Shown piece after piece: positions 1 to 14,331 of a stretch of 64,000 nt of DNA; positions within the stretch are counted from its first letter, which is position 1, and each line of letters starts with the position of its first letter. A model generated the notes under the pieces. The model was not told where the DNA came from, searched no databases, and saw only the letters and a list, made by a program, of their open reading frames with translations. The stretch is taken from assembly GCF_002843565.1 (NCBI RefSeq), contig NZ_CP025257.1, positions 62,001 through 126,000 of the forward strand, read 5' to 3'. This DNA comes from Mesoplasma syrphidae. Its GTDB lineage: Bacteria > Bacillota_I > Bacilli_A > Mycoplasmatales > Mycoplasmataceae. Position numbers and translations under genes: made by a program.

Positions 1-140
1 GAGTATTGTCAAAATTTACCGATGCGGAATTAGAAGAGATAACATTAAGCATTGCTAAAAGTTTAAATTTTTTATCTGAATGAAATGATGATCAAGATTT
101 TAATAAAATAATGAGTAAATATAATCTTTTGTACAAATAA
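1..140 (+). CDS. 3' end of an unidentified protein (partial)
   Basis: An open frame entering from the left edge (codons begin at base 3) ends in TAA at 138-140 and gives about 45 residues. It reads as a charged, helical C-terminus ending in YNLLYK. One TGA is read as Trp (SEWNDD), consistent with the rest of the window. A terminator-like hairpin follows directly, so this is the end of a transcription unit. Too little is present to name a family. Confidence 0.6.
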
Positions 141-180
141 AAACAAAAAAGATGGTTTCGCTACTTTTTTTTGTTTTTCA
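139..180 (+). terminator. Terminator-like hairpin after the first gene
   Basis: An A-rich arm (AAAAACAAAAAAG) and a complementary T-rich arm ending in TTTTTTTTGTTTTT flank a short loop. The stem is mostly A-T, so it is weaker than the G/C-containing terminators elsewhere in the window. Confidence 0.5.
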
Positions 181-247
181 ATTACTTTTTTAGAAAAACA
201 TTTCCTGCATAAACTTACAAAATATAATTTAACTTAGGAGGATAAAT

Positions 248-484
248 ATGAGTTACGGAGAAAAAACATTGCTTATAGTCGGAATTTGCGGATTACTTTT
301 CGGAATAGTTGTTTTGTTTTTATTTAGTTTTAGAAAAGTTCCGTTAGTAAAAACTGTTCTTTTGGGGTTGACTGCAATTGTCATTTTGCTAGTGATTGCT
401 CTATCACTTTGAGCAATATTGCAGTCTACTGGAGTTGTAGATCAGGTTTTCTTAGAATGATTCAAGAAAGTTGTTGCTACATAA
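248..484 (+). CDS. Small two-helix membrane protein, unknown function
   Basis: The frame codes for 78 aa from ATG with an excellent ribosome site (TAGGAGG, 7 bases upstream) to TAA. Two hydrophobic stretches, about residues 8-28 and 36-62, are separated by a short basic turn (SFRKVP), which suggests a helical hairpin. Two TGA codons are read as Trp. Size and topology recall SecG, but the conserved glycine-rich features of SecG are not evident, so I do not assign it. It sits alone between a terminator and metG. Confidence 0.65.
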
Positions 485-550
485 AAGGACTTAGGTCTTT
501 TTTTATTTTAAAATGATAAAATATTTTTATTGTAGAAAGAGGTATCATAT

Positions 551-2077
<1,527 letters not shown>

Positions 2078-2079
2078 AT

Positions 2080-2116
2080 AAAAAAGTTGATGCTTTAAGG
2101 CATCAACTTTTTTATT
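2080..2116. terminator. Bidirectional intrinsic terminator between metG and pncA
   Basis: A perfect 8-bp stem (GTTGATGC, 2086-2093; GCATCAAC, 2100-2107) with a 6-base loop is flanked by A-run and T-run. It lies between convergent metG and pncA and can serve both strands. Confidence 0.9.
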
Positions 2117-2121
2117 TATTT

Positions 2122-2619
2122 TTAAAATGTTAAAACATTTGAAAACCCAGCACAACCTTCAAGGTCCAAGTGTACTTTATAACCTGATTTTATAGCACTA
2201 GAAACGGTGTTGGCAACACAAATATCGGTAGCTACACCTACAATTGTTAATTCGCTTACGCCTAAGTTTTTAAGTAGCTCATCTAAGCCGTTTGAATTGT
2301 TCCTTTCATCATAAAAAGCACTATAACTTTCAATATCTTTATTTTGACCTTTTAATATTACGTGATCAAGGTCAGCCTGATTAATCATTAAATTTGAACC
2401 CTTTTTATTTTGTTCACAATGGTTTCCTCATTGAGCAAAAGAATAATGATCTGCAGGATGTCAATCTTGAGAAGCGATTATTAAATTCTTTTCCTGTTTA
2501 AATTTATGAATTAAATTTGTGATGTGTTGCAACTTAGTTTCTGCTTCAGGAACATATAAACTTCCATCTGGACTAACAAAATCATACTGATAGTCTACAA
2601 TTAGTAATGCATGTTTCAT
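2122..2619 (-). CDS. pncA: Nicotinamidase / isochorismatase-family hydrolase
   Basis: The 165-aa cytoplasmic hydrolase most likely converts nicotinamide to nicotinate for NAD salvage. The start ATG has AAAGGAGA upstream. Catalytic triad candidates are visible: Asp9 (LIVDYQYDF), Lys90 (ILKG) and Cys134 (ATDICVANT). Metal ligands fit the D-x-H pattern at Asp52/His54 (SQDWHPADH). Two TGA codons fall at conserved Trp positions. The length is somewhat short for the family but complete. Substrate cannot be separated from other isochorismatase-fold enzymes by sequence alone, but the motif set favours PncA. Confidence 0.9.
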
Positions 2620-2754
2620 TTCAATCTCCTTTTAAATTTACTAATAATATTCTATAATATAAATTAGTTAATAATTGTCAAAGAATTAATAACTAAACTT
2701 TATTGTTTATATGTCAAAGATATAACAAATCTACAGAAAGAAGATTACTATATT

Positions 2755-4638
2755 ATGAAAAATAAAAACTATGATGTTTTAGTTGTTGGTGGTGGACATG
2801 CTGGAGTAGAAGCTGCATTAGCTTCTGCACGAATGGGCAAAAAAACAGCTTTAATAAATCTTTATGAAGATAAAATCGCAGCCATGCCTTGTAATCCAAG
2901 TATTGGGGGTCCGGCAAAAGGGATTGTTGTTAGAGAAATTGATGCTTTAGGTGGAGAAATGGCAAAAGCAGCTGATGCTACAGCTTTGCAAACAAAACTT
3001 TTAAACTCATCAAGAGGGCCCGGAGTTTGAGCACTTCGTGTTCAATCTGACAAAATTGAATATTCAAAATATATGCAACGAAAAGTTAAGGAACAAAAAA
3101 ATCTTGAGTTAGTTGCTAGCGCAGTTCAAAAACTGCTATTTAATGATTTAAAAGAGGTCTATGGTGTTGGATTAGAAGATGGAGCAGAATTACACGCTAA
3201 GGCGGTTATTTTGACTACAGGGACGTATCTAAAATCTGAAATTCTTAAGGGAGTGGAACGATTTGAATCGGGACCAAATCAAGAGCGAACAACTACAGGT
3301 ATTAGTCAATCCTTAAAAGAATTAGGTTTAAAACTTTTGCGTTTCAAAACTGGAACTCCTGCACGTGTTTATCAAGATTCAGTTGATTTGAGTCATGCAA
3401 TTAAAGAGCCTGGCTCAGACGCTCCTCTAGCCTTTAGTTTTTCAACAACTAAATTCACTCCATTGGCAGAACAACAACTATGTTACCTGATCCATACTAC
3501 AACTGAAACTAAAAAGATTATTGAGGATAATTTGCAAAAATCAGCAATGTACTCGGGAACAGTTGAGTCAATTGGACCAAGATATTGTCCAAGCTTTGAG
3601 GACAAAATTGTTCGCTTTAAAAATAAGGAAACTCACCAAATTTTTATTGAACCAGAATCGCTAAGCGATGATGTTTGATATATTCAGGGATTTTCAACTT
3701 CAATGCCAATTGAAGTCCAAGAGCAAATGTTAAAGTCTTTACCAGGCTTTGAAAATATGCGTGTTAAATCATGAGCATATGCAATTGAATATGATTGTTT
3801 GGACCCAATGCAATTAAAACCTAGTTTGGAACTAAAAGCAGCTAAGAACTTATTTACCGCTGGACAAATTAATGGAACAAGTGGCTATGAAGAAGCAGCT
3901 GGGCAAGGTTTGTTAGCAGGAATTAACGCAGTTAGAAAAATAAATAATGAACCGCCTTTAATTTTAAGACGTGATGAAGCTTATTTGGGAGTTTTAGTAG
4001 ACGATTTGATTAACAAGGGAGTTTGAGAACCATATCGTTTGTTGACATCTAGAGCAGAGCATCGTTTATTGTTAAGAAATGATAATGCCGAGCTAAGATT
4101 GAAAGAATATGGATATCAAATTGGTTTAATTAATGAGCAAGAATGAATAGAGTATAAACAATATATTAGGGAAATGGAAAATGCTGTTGAAGAATTGAAA
4201 GCAATTCGCTTCACTCCCAAATCTGAATTAGCAGCTAATTTAAAAGCTAAAGGGCAGGCAAATTTGACTCATGGTTATAGTGGCTTAGAAATTATTAAAA
4301 TTCCAACTGTCGATATCAACGAATTAGTACCATATGTTAAAACACTACAAAATTTAAAAGTAAATCAGTTGCAATCAATCACAATCGAAATTCGTTTTGA
4401 GGGATACGTAAAAAAAGAGCGTCAACAAGTAGAAAAATTAGTCAAATTAGAACGTAAGCAAATTCCAGAAGATATTGATTATAATAAAGTAGAAAATTTA
4501 GCAACAGAGGCTCGCCAAAAACTAGTTAGGGTTCGTCCCTTAAATATTGGTCAGGCATCAAGAATTACTGGAGTTAATCCAGCAGACATTCAAATGCTGT
4601 TATTTTACTTAAAATCAGCTTATGCAAATGCAAAATAA
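2755..4638 (+). CDS. mnmG: tRNA uridine-5-carboxymethylaminomethyl modification enzyme MnmG (GidA)
   Basis: The 627-aa FAD protein, with MnmE, modifies the wobble uridine of certain tRNAs. The N-terminus has the dinucleotide-binding motif ([14 protein letters not shown]), followed by the family signature region [12 protein letters not shown] and later GTPARV. The family hallmark near the FAD site ([14 protein letters not shown]) is intact, and the helical C-terminal domain ends with the typical ITGVNPADI block. The length is normal. The leader contains TATAAT near 2652 and a weak ribosome site (AGAAAGAAG). It stands alone, with a terminator after it. Confidence 0.97.
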
Positions 4639-4667
4639 AAAGTTGCGACCTAATCGCAACTTTTTTA
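4637..4667. terminator. Bidirectional terminator between mnmG and ackA
   Basis: Stem GTTGCGA (4642-4648) pairs with TCGCAAC (4654-4660) around loop CCTAA, with A and T runs on the two sides. It separates the convergent mnmG and ackA genes. Confidence 0.9.
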
Positions 4668-4673
4668 GCGCTC

Positions 4674-5861
4674 TTATTTCAAAAAACTCAATGTGTTTTG
4701 ATAAATCATACTTTCTTCGTCAGTTCTAATTACATATACTGGAATAGCTGAACTGTTGGCACTAATAAGTTTAAAACTATCATTTTTTTCATTATTAGCC
4801 GTTTGATCAAGATTAACATTCAAAATCTTAATTTTGTCAATTATTCCTTGACGATTTTCAGGAGAGTTTTCACCAATTCCTGCTGTAAAAATAATAGCAT
4901 CAACATAAGGTAATCTATTAACAAAAGTCACAATGTTATCAGCTACTGTTTGCTCATATTTATTAACAGCCAATTTAGCGTTATCATTACCTTTTGCGCT
5001 AGCAAGAATTAAATCACGCATATCTGCAGAAATTTCACTCATTCCCAACAAACCAGATTTTTTATTTAGCATTTCAGTAACTTCTGAAATTGTCATCGAC
5101 AGTTTTTTAGTTATAAATTCTAAAATCGAAGGATCAATATTCCCCGAACGAGTACCCATCATTAATCCACCTAAAGGTGTAAATCCCATTGTTGTGTCTA
5201 ATGATAGTCCATTTTGAATACAAGCCATGCTAGAACCACTTCCCAAGTGGCAAATAACTAAGTTAAGATTTTCCTTATTTTCTTTTGCCAATTCGGCAAA
5301 TTTCTCAACAATATATTGATAACTTAAACCATGAAATCCAAACTTTCTAACGTTATATTTTTTGTATCATTCAATAGGTAAAGGATACAAAAAATTACTT
5401 TTTGGTATTGTATGGTGGAATGCATTATCAAAGTTTCCTACAAGAATAGCATTGGGAGTGATTTTTTTAAAAGCATCAATTGCTACTAAGGCACCTGGAT
5501 TATGAAGAGGCGCAAATTCAATACTGTCAAATATTGCCTTATATACTTTATCATTAATAATTGTTGGTTCAGTAATTGAACCTCCATTTACAATTCGGAA
5601 ACCGATAGCCACGATTTCATCAATTGTTTTAATAACCCCTAAATCTTGAAATTTACTTAAAATTCCTTTAACAGCGCTTTCATGATTTTGAAAATCCATA
5701 TTTCAAGTGGTCCTATTATCCTTGTACTTAATTGTCAAAATTCCATCAAGAGTAATTCTTTCAGCAATTCCTTCCAAAACTGTTTGATTATCTTGTGAAG
5801 GTTCCTTTTTATAAAGTTTAAATTTGATTGAACTGCTACCTGAGTTTATAACTAAAATCAT
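4674..5861 (-). CDS. ackA: Acetate kinase
   Basis: The 395-aa cytosolic enzyme transfers phosphate from acetyl-phosphate to ADP, the substrate-level ATP step of acetate fermentation. The N-terminal ASKHA phosphate loop is evident (VINSGSSSIKFKLY), as are the adenosine-binding stretch VICHLGSGSSMACI and the motif MGTRSGNIDP. The C-terminal IFTAGIGENSPENR and the RTDEE ending are family-typical. Its ATG overlaps the pta stop by one base (TAATG), implying translational coupling. It is the last gene of the nox-lplA-pdhABCD-pta-ackA run. Confidence 0.97.
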
Positions 5862-6832
5862 TAAGCCACCTCGCTTGCTTGAAAAATTGTAATAATGGCT
5901 GTACTAATTATATCTTCTAGAGTTGCTCCACGACTTAAATCATTAACCGGCTTGTTAAGGCCCAAAATAAATGGACCAATTGCGTTTCAATTACCCATTC
6001 TTTGAGCAATTTTGTAGCCGATATTTCCTGCGTTAATATCTGGAAATACAAATACATCTGGAATCAATTTAGTTAAAGTATTAGTGGGAAATTTTTTTGA
6101 GCGCACTGTTTGGTCAAAAGCAGCATCAAATTGAACTTCACCTGCAAAATTAAAGTCAACTTTTTGTTCCTTCAAAATTGAAACAGCAGATTGAACTTTT
6201 ATAACATCCTCACCTTTGCCAGATCCATTTGTTGAATAACTTAACAAAGCCGCCTCGGGCTCTTTTACATTCATTGAACGAGCAAATTCAACAGTCATTT
6301 TTGTAATATCAACAAGTTGAGCAGCATTAGGTTTGATATTAAAACCACAATCAGTAAACAATAAACTTTGGTCATCTTTTTGCATTATTAAAACAGAACT
6401 AGCCAAACTATAACCAGGAGCAGTCTTAATAATCTGTAAAGCAGGTCTTAAAGAATCTGCAGTAGTATAAGTTAAACCTAACAACATACAATCTGCTTTA
6501 CCTAATTCAACAAGTAAAGTACCAACATAGTTTGGCTGCTTAATAACTGTATTAGCGATTTCTAAAGTGGCTTTTTCTTTTCTAATTGCAAGAAAAGCAT
6601 CACGCAGTTCGCTTAAATCATAAGAGTCCAAAATAATTTTTTCGACTTGAGAATTTAAGTCAGAAGAAATATTTTCGCTAGTCTCAAAAATCACAATTGG
6701 AATTGCTAAATTATTTTCGACTAAGTAATTTGCTGTCTTAATTATTGAAGGTTCATTACCCTCAGGTAAGACAATTCTTTTTTTAACTTTCGAGTTGCTA
6801 ATAAAATTTTTAATTTCATTAATTGTATACAT
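5861..6832 (-). CDS. pta: Phosphate acetyltransferase
   Basis: The 323-aa short-form Pta converts acetyl-CoA plus phosphate to acetyl-phosphate. It consists of the catalytic domain only (no N-terminal P-loop/DRTGG regulatory region), the form usual in Firmicutes and Mollicutes. Conserved blocks include RIVLPEGNEPS near residue 20, the ADCMLLG/TTADSLRPALQIIKT region, the LLSYSTNGSGKG block and the C-terminal PDVFVFPDINAGNIGYKIAQRM, which is highly characteristic. It lies 9 bases after pdhD and overlaps the ackA start, so carbon passes directly from PDH to Pta to AckA. Confidence 0.97.
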
Positions 6833-6841
6833 GTATTTCTC

Positions 6842-8314
<1,473 letters not shown>

Positions 8315-8320
8315 TCATAA

Positions 8321-9631
8321 CTATGTTAATAAAATAATTGGGTTTGTTAAGTATTCTTCTACTTTTTGTAAGAAACGTCCAACATCGGCACCATCAATTA
8401 CTCTGTGATCAGCTGTAATTGAAAATGGCATAATGTATCTTGGTTTAACTTCATCACCAATATAAACGGGCTCTTTTTTCATAATTCCAACTCCCATAAT
8501 TGCAGATTCTGGAGAATTAATAATTGGAGTTGCATATTCCAAACCAACACTTCCAATATTTGAAATTGTAAAGGTTCCATTAGTCATATCACTAACAGCC
8601 AATTTTTTGTCTTTAGCTTTTGAAGCAATGTTGCTAATCTCTTTAGCAATTTCAAATAAACTTAAATTGTTAGCATTGAAAATAACAGGAACTACAAGTC
8701 CATATGGAGTATCTACAGCTACAGATATATTAATATTTTTAATATATTGAATTGCGTTGTTTTCTTCATCAATACGAACATTAATATTTGGATTATCAAC
8801 TAAAGCTTTTGCAACAGCCTTAACAACAAAAGCTAAATATGTTAATTTAATATCGCTTTGCTTTGCGAAGTCCTTTAAATTGTTACGCAAATCATAAATA
8901 TTAGTAATGTCAATTTTCTTAAATGATGTAAATGAAGCATTTGTTGAGTGTGAATATTTCATTGCCTTAACAGTTGCCTTACGAATTCCTGTCATAGAAA
9001 TTGCTTCGACTTCTAAACCTGTCGTTGATAAATTAGAACGAACGGGTTGTTGAGCTGTAGCAGGTTGAACAGAAGCAGAAGCTTGGTTATTATAAGCCTC
9101 AATATCTTCAATTGAAATTCTTCCACTTGGTGAGGAAGCAATAATTTTGGACAAATCAATGTTCAATTTAACTGCCATTCTTCTTGCTTGTGGAGTTGCA
9201 CGAATTTCTGCTGCTGGCTTTTTAATATCTGATGGTTGCGGAACTTGACGAGTAATTACATGATTTGAAACAGGTGTAGAACCAACAACACTCGCATTTT
9301 CTTCTTCAGGTTCTGGTAAATTTGGAACGCATGATCCTCCACTAATTTCAGGCTCTTTGCTGGCTGTTGAAACGTTTGAATCAGCAGCAGTAGTAGAGCC
9401 GTCATCAATTATGAAAACAACGTCACCAACATTAATATCTTGATCTTTTTTAATCAATATTTCAGACACTTTTCCATCAACAGGAGAAGGAATTTCGGCA
9501 TTAACTTTATCAGTTTCTACGGCAAATAAACTTTGTCCCATTTTTACAGAATCACCGATGTTAACAAGAACTTCGGTTACTTTTCCTTCATGTAAACCTT
9601 CTCCGATATCGGTAAATTTAACTTTAAACAT
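8321..9631 (-). CDS. pdhC: Dihydrolipoamide acetyltransferase (E2 of PDH)
   Basis: The 436-aa core of the pyruvate dehydrogenase complex. Domains in order are one lipoyl domain (residues 1-77) with the lipoylated Lys42 (VETDKVNAEIPSP), an acidic and Ser/Pro-rich linker (80-140), a peripheral-subunit-binding domain (143-180, TPQARRMAVKLNIDL), a second flexible linker, and the catalytic domain with ITADHRVIDGADVGRFL near the C-terminus holding the active His and Asp. The single lipoyl domain makes Lys42 the likely main target of the lplA product encoded upstream. Confidence 0.97.
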   Translation of the reverse strand: MFKVKFTDIGEGLHEGKVTEVLVNIGDSVKMGQSLFAVETDKVNAEIPSPVDGKVSEILIKKDQDINVGDVVFIIDDGSTTAADSNVSTASKEPEISGGSCVPNLPEPEEENASVVGSTPVSNHVITRQVPQPSDIKKPAAEIRATPQARRMAVKLNIDLSKIIASSPSGRISIEDIEAYNNQASASVQPATAQQPVRSNLSTTGLEVEAISMTGIRKATVKAMKYSHSTNASFTSFKKIDITNIYDLRNNLKDFAKQSDIKLTYLAFVVKAVAKALVDNPNINVRIDEENNAIQYIKNINISVAVDTPYGLVVPVIFNANNLSLFEIAKEISNIASKAKDKKLAVSDMTNGTFTISNIGSVGLEYATPIINSPESAIMGVGIMKKEPVYIGDEVKPRYIMPFSITADHRVIDGADVGRFLQKVEEYLTNPIILLT

Positions 9632-9651
9632 ATTTTCTTCTTTCTATAGTT

Positions 9652-10635
9652 CTAATATTCTAAAACTTCATGAATTTTATCCAAGATTTTGTATGGATTA
9701 ATATTAAATCAACGTTCTCCTTGAACAAAAGGAATATTTACATCATATCCAGTACAACGTGTTAATGGAGCTTTCAAATAATCAAAACAGTTTTCATTAA
9801 CTGACGCAATAATTTCGCTTGCAACACCAAATGACTTAGCTGCTTCATTAACAATTAATAGTCTTCCTGTTTTTGTTACAGATTTAAATACCATATCGCG
9901 ATCTCAAGGATTAATTGTTCTTAAATCAATTAAATCAACAGTAACCTCAGGATGAGTTTCTTTTAAAAGTTCAAGTGCTTTTTGACAATCCACAGTTGGT
10001 GCTCCGTAAGTTACAATTGTTAAATCATCTCCCTCTTGAATTTTATATCCTACTCCAATTGGAACAGTATAGTATCCTTCAGGAACTTCTTGTTTAAACG
10101 CACGATACAATTTAGTTGGTTCTAAAAAGATTACGGGATCTGGTGAATCAATTGCAGCAAGTAGCAATCCTTTAGTGTCATATGGTGTTGACGGAATAAT
10201 TACTACTAAACCTGGTGTATGTGAATAAATAGCTTCAAAAGATTCAGAGTGATGCTCAAGAGCACTAATTCCTCCACCCATTGGAGTTCTAATTACTAGT
10301 GGACATGTATATTTTCCACGAGTTCTGTTACGCATTTTTCCTAAATGAGTTGTAATATTTTGCAAGGCTGAACGCCCTAATCCTTCAAATTGCAATTCCA
10401 CAACTGGAGATAGACCATTAATTGCCATACCAATTGCTGCACCAATAAATAAATTTTCTGAAATTGGCGCATTAAATGATCTTTCAATTCCATATTTTTG
10501 TTGAAGTCCTTCAGTAGCTCTGAAGACTCCTCCTTCGAAACCAACGTCTTCTCCATATGTTACGACGTTTTGATTTCTTTCCATTGCGACATCAAGTGCT
10601 TGGTTAACAGCTTTAATATTATTAATTAATGGCAT
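9652..10635 (-). CDS. pdhB: Pyruvate dehydrogenase E1 beta subunit
   Basis: The 327-aa protein pairs with PdhA to form the thiamine-diphosphate E1 that decarboxylates pyruvate. Family blocks include TYGEDVGFEGGVFRATEGL near the N-terminus, EGLGRSALQNI and the PMGGGISALEHHSES region, and the C-terminal domain has LKAPLTRCTGYDVNIPF. It begins 2 bases after the pdhA stop, with its ribosome site (GGAGG) inside the last pdhA codons, which implies coupled translation and balanced subunits. Confidence 0.97.
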
Positions 10636-10637
10636 AA

Positions 10638-11747
10638 TTAGTGTCCTCCCTTAACTGAATTAGGATATTTTTCATAAAATCTTCGTGCTTCTTCAAATTG
10701 TTCTTCAAGCTGATCATTTTTTTCAGCAAATGTGTAATTAAAGATATCTTCAAGTGGGTATGCTTTGTTTTGCTCCATTCAATCAAATTGTTCTTTAACA
10801 TACTGATCATGTTCATTATCCAATGCTTCTTGTTGAGCATCGCTTCACACTTTATTTTTAATTAAATAAGTTTTTAATCTAATTAGAGGATCACGACTTT
10901 TAGCATCTTCAAATTCTTTAGGATCACGGTAAACATCAGGATTATCAGCACTAGAATGAGGTCCTAAACGATAAGTTTCACATTCAACAAGGAATGGCCC
11001 TTTACCCTCGCGAACTCATTGAGCAACTTCTTTAAATACTCCATAACATGCTAAAAAGTCGTTACCATCAACTTTTAATGAAGGAATTCCAACAGCAATA
11101 CTTTTAATAGCAAAGTTAAGTGATTTAGTTTGTTCTCCTCTTGGAGTTGAAATGGCTCATTGATTATTTTCACAAACAAAGATCACTGGAGATTCATGAA
11201 CTTTTGCAAAATTCATTGCCTCAAAAACTTCTCCTTCACTCATTCCACCATCACCAGTAACTGTTAAAGCAATTGCATCAGACCCTTTATATTTTTCAGC
11301 AAAGGCAATTCCTGTAGCATGACTGAATTGACTACCAATTACGATGTTTGGAGGTAAAACATTAACCCCATCTGGAGATTTTGCTCCATACTCATTTCCT
11401 GCTCAATATAACATCACATTTTTAATTGGCACTCCGCATGTAATTCATGCAGCATTATTTCTGTATCCAGAAATAAATCAGTCTTTGCCCTTAATTAAGT
11501 TTAAAGAATAGGCAACTTCACAAGCTTCTTGTCCTGTAGAACTTAAAAATGATAGCAATCTTCCTTGTCTTTGTACAAGATTTTGAAAAATATCTTGTCT
11601 TCTTGAAAGATTCATAATTTTATATGCTTCCAAAGTTTCTTCCAAACTAATTTCGGGCATTAAATCCTTGTTAATAATTTTTCCAGAACTATCCATTACA
11701 CGAATAATTTCATCTTTTGTTACATCAAATTTTTCAATATATTTCAT
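10638..11747 (-). CDS. pdhA: Pyruvate dehydrogenase E1 alpha subunit
   Basis: The 369-aa protein binds thiamine diphosphate through the GDG...N pattern (TVTGDGGMSEGEVFEAMNFA). The phosphorylation-loop region YRLGPHSSADNPDVYRD is conserved. Several TGA codons are read as Trp, which splits the frame if read with the standard code. A good ribosome site (AAGGAGG) precedes the ATG. It follows lplA by 20 bases on the minus strand and precedes pdhB by 2. Confidence 0.96.
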
Positions 11748-11767
11748 ATATTCCTCCTTAAATTTGA

Positions 11768-12763
11768 TTAGAATAATAAATTAGTAATATCGTCAATTTC
11801 AAATGTATCACCAAATATTTCTGCCATATTGATGTGGCGTATTACATTAGTAATTGCATCTTTTTCATATTTTTGGCCTATTAATAATTTTTCCAAATTT
11901 TCTGTTCCTAAATAACCTAAAAAATCCCCATAAAATTTAATATTTGAAATGTACCCTTCAGATGTTGAAAATCTTATTTCCAATAAACCTTTATTTGGAA
12001 GATAAACTTTTGTAGTCTTAGCAAACGAAGCATTTTTTCCAAACGTTCATTCCCAAGTAGAATACTTTTCTTTTGCAAGCTTATCAATTACAGCTAAATC
12101 TTCAGAAGACAAATTGATTTCTTCTACATCTTGGTTTTTTAAATAAGAATTTTTCAAATCATTAATAAATTTCTTTAAATCTTTAGTCTCATTCAATAAT
12201 GCTGAAATATTGGCAACTCTAGAACTAACTGAAGCAATTTTTTTGGATTCCATTTTTGTACGATCAACAATTAAATAGTCGTTAATTTTAGCTAAGTCAA
12301 CATCATATAATAATGTTCCATGCTGAAGTACTCGGTCATTAGTTTTTAACTGCGCATTCCCAGAAACTTTAAAACCATCAATTTCAATATCATTGCGACC
12401 TGAAAAACTAGCATTTAAATTTTTGTCTCTTAAAAAATCTACAATTGGATTTAAAGTTCTTTGAAAGTTTTCATTAATGCTTTTTTGATCATTTTCAACA
12501 ATTAAAGAAAAACATATATTTCCCAAATCTTGATAGACTGTTCCACCACCAGTGTTTCTTCGAACAATAGTAACTTCATTAGCATTGGCTTTTTCAATAT
12601 TTATTTCCGAATAGGCATTTTGATTACGACCAACGACAATTGTATTTTGGTTTTGTCACAAAAAGAAAATTGGTGTTTTAAAATTTTTATTGTAGGTTAA
12701 ATATTCTTCACATGCTAAATTTCAATAAGGATTCGTTTGCCTTGAAACAATTAAACTTATCAT
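11768..12763 (-). CDS. lplA: Lipoate-protein ligase A
   Basis: The 331-aa enzyme adenylates free lipoate and attaches it to the E2 lipoyl lysine. Typical motifs are NLACEEYL near residue 14, the WQNQNTIVVGRNQN block and VRRNTGGGTVYQDLGNICFS with the RR-x-GGG lipoate-binding loop. The C-terminal accessory domain (about 250-331) is present. The ATG overlaps the nox stop by one base (TAATG). Lying directly upstream of pdhA, it makes the operon self-sufficient in E2 lipoylation when lipoate is scavenged. No lipoate synthase is seen in the window. Confidence 0.95.
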
Positions 12764-14133
12764 TACTTTTTGTCACTTTTTTTAAAATAATTCAATCCCA
12801 GAACTTCCAACCCAGCCAAAGTTACAAAGTTATAAGGTTTATTAAAGTGAGGTAAAAAGAACATATCAACTAATGGTAATTCATCAATTGTAAGTCCTTT
12901 TCAAATACCAAGTGAAAACATATGAATAATTTCTGTGTGGTTATTTTCTCCGGCAACTTGTGCCCCAATAATTTTTCTTGTCGTTTTATCTCAAATGATT
13001 TCCAAATAAACTGGTTTTGTTGATGACATAAATTCTGGGCGGTCATTGTCAGTAAAGAAAATTTTGTCATAATCAATATTTAGTGATTGAGCAACTTTCT
13101 CAGTAATTCCAACAGATGCCATTTTCATTCCAAAAACATCAATTGCGTTTGATCCACAAAATCCTGGTGATGGCAATGAATTTGGTTTAATAATATTCAT
13201 AGCTGCTAAAATTCCTGTACGAACTGAAGTAGTTGCCAAAGCAATTGGATGATTCTTTGCAGTAGCATTGTCGTAGACTTCAATACAATCTCCAATAGCA
13301 TAAATATCAGAATTAGAAGTTTGCATGTATCGGTCAACTTTAATACTTCCATTGCTGGCTAAATCTACTATTCCTTGTAGCATTCCTGTTTGAGGTTTAA
13401 TTCCTAAACAAAATACAACGTAATCTGTGTCAATAACGCTATTTTCAGTAACAACCTGTATTACCTTATCTTTTTGACCAACAAATTCAACTACTTTTTC
13501 ACCAAGAACTAAAGATACACCAGCATCAGTCATTCTTTTTTCAATTAAAGAAGTGAAATTTTCTCCATAATAGTTAGGCATGATTCGATCAGCGACATCA
13601 ATTAAGGTTACTTTTTTGCCAGCTTCATGGAATGCTTCTACTAATTCTACTCCAATATAGCCAGCGCCAACTACTGTAATATTTTCAATATTTTTATCAT
13701 TGTTAACTTCTTTTAAAATTTTTCCGTGATGATAGTTTTTACAAATTTGAACTCCGTTTAAATTAATTCCTGGAATTGGTGGTTGCACTGGTCATGAACC
13801 AGTAGCAACAATTAATTTGTCATAACTATCTTCAAAAGTTTTATCTGTTTTAAGATTCTTAATTAAAACGGTTTTTTTATCGGGATTAATTCCGACTCAT
13901 TCATGCTGCATATGAACTTCAATGCCTTCAGCTGCTAGAGTTTCTGGAGATGCATAAAATAACCCCTGAGGGTCTTTAACTTCATCTTTAACTCATAAAG
14001 CAATACCACATCCTAAAAAAGAAATGTTGTCATTTCTATCATAAGTTGTCACGGTAACACTTGGATCCAAACGTTTTAATGTTCGGACGGCAGTCGTACC
14101 TGCATGATTGGTTCCAATTACAATTACTTTCAT
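12763..14133 (-). CDS. nox: NADH oxidase, probably water-forming
   Basis: The 456-aa FAD protein of the Nox/CoA-disulfide reductase family is expected to reoxidise NADH with oxygen. The catalytic cysteine is visible as Cys42 ([10 protein letters not shown]), which in this family cycles through sulfenic acid. The FAD-binding N-terminus is [14 protein letters not shown], the NAD motif is [14 protein letters not shown], and the second FAD block YAIGDCIEV is intact. It is the promoter-proximal gene of the PDH-acetate operon, so NAD regeneration is co-ordinated with PDH. CoA-disulfide reductase is the main alternative. Confidence 0.93.
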
Positions 14134-14331
14134 TATTTGTAATTCCTCCTATTTTGTTGGAGTATTTCTCCATATATAATTTTATGTTCTTATCACAAAG
14201 AGTTAGTGAGAATATAGTAAATATAATCTGGAAAACATTTTGTGAATTACCAACCTAAATGGAAAAATTTCCACACAATTATTATAAAAAAGAGTATAAT
14301 AATTAAATGCATTAATTTTTTTGGAGGCTTT
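14134..14331. promoter_or_regulatory. Divergent promoter region between nox and the GNAT gene
   Basis: This 198-base A/T-rich gap lies between diverging genes and must hold both promoters. A clear -10 (TATAAT, 14295-14300) and a ribosome site (TTGGAGGC) serve the rightward gene. On the other strand a GGAGGAAT sequence precedes nox. I could not pick out a convincing operator. Confidence 0.5.

Noticed and set aside
248-484. SecG identity for the two-helix protein
   Set aside because: Size and topology fit, but conserved SecG features are not evident, so the call stays unknown.
485-550. Possible T-box leader before metG
   Set aside because: The spacer is only 66 bases and has no specifier stem, T-box sequence or terminator.
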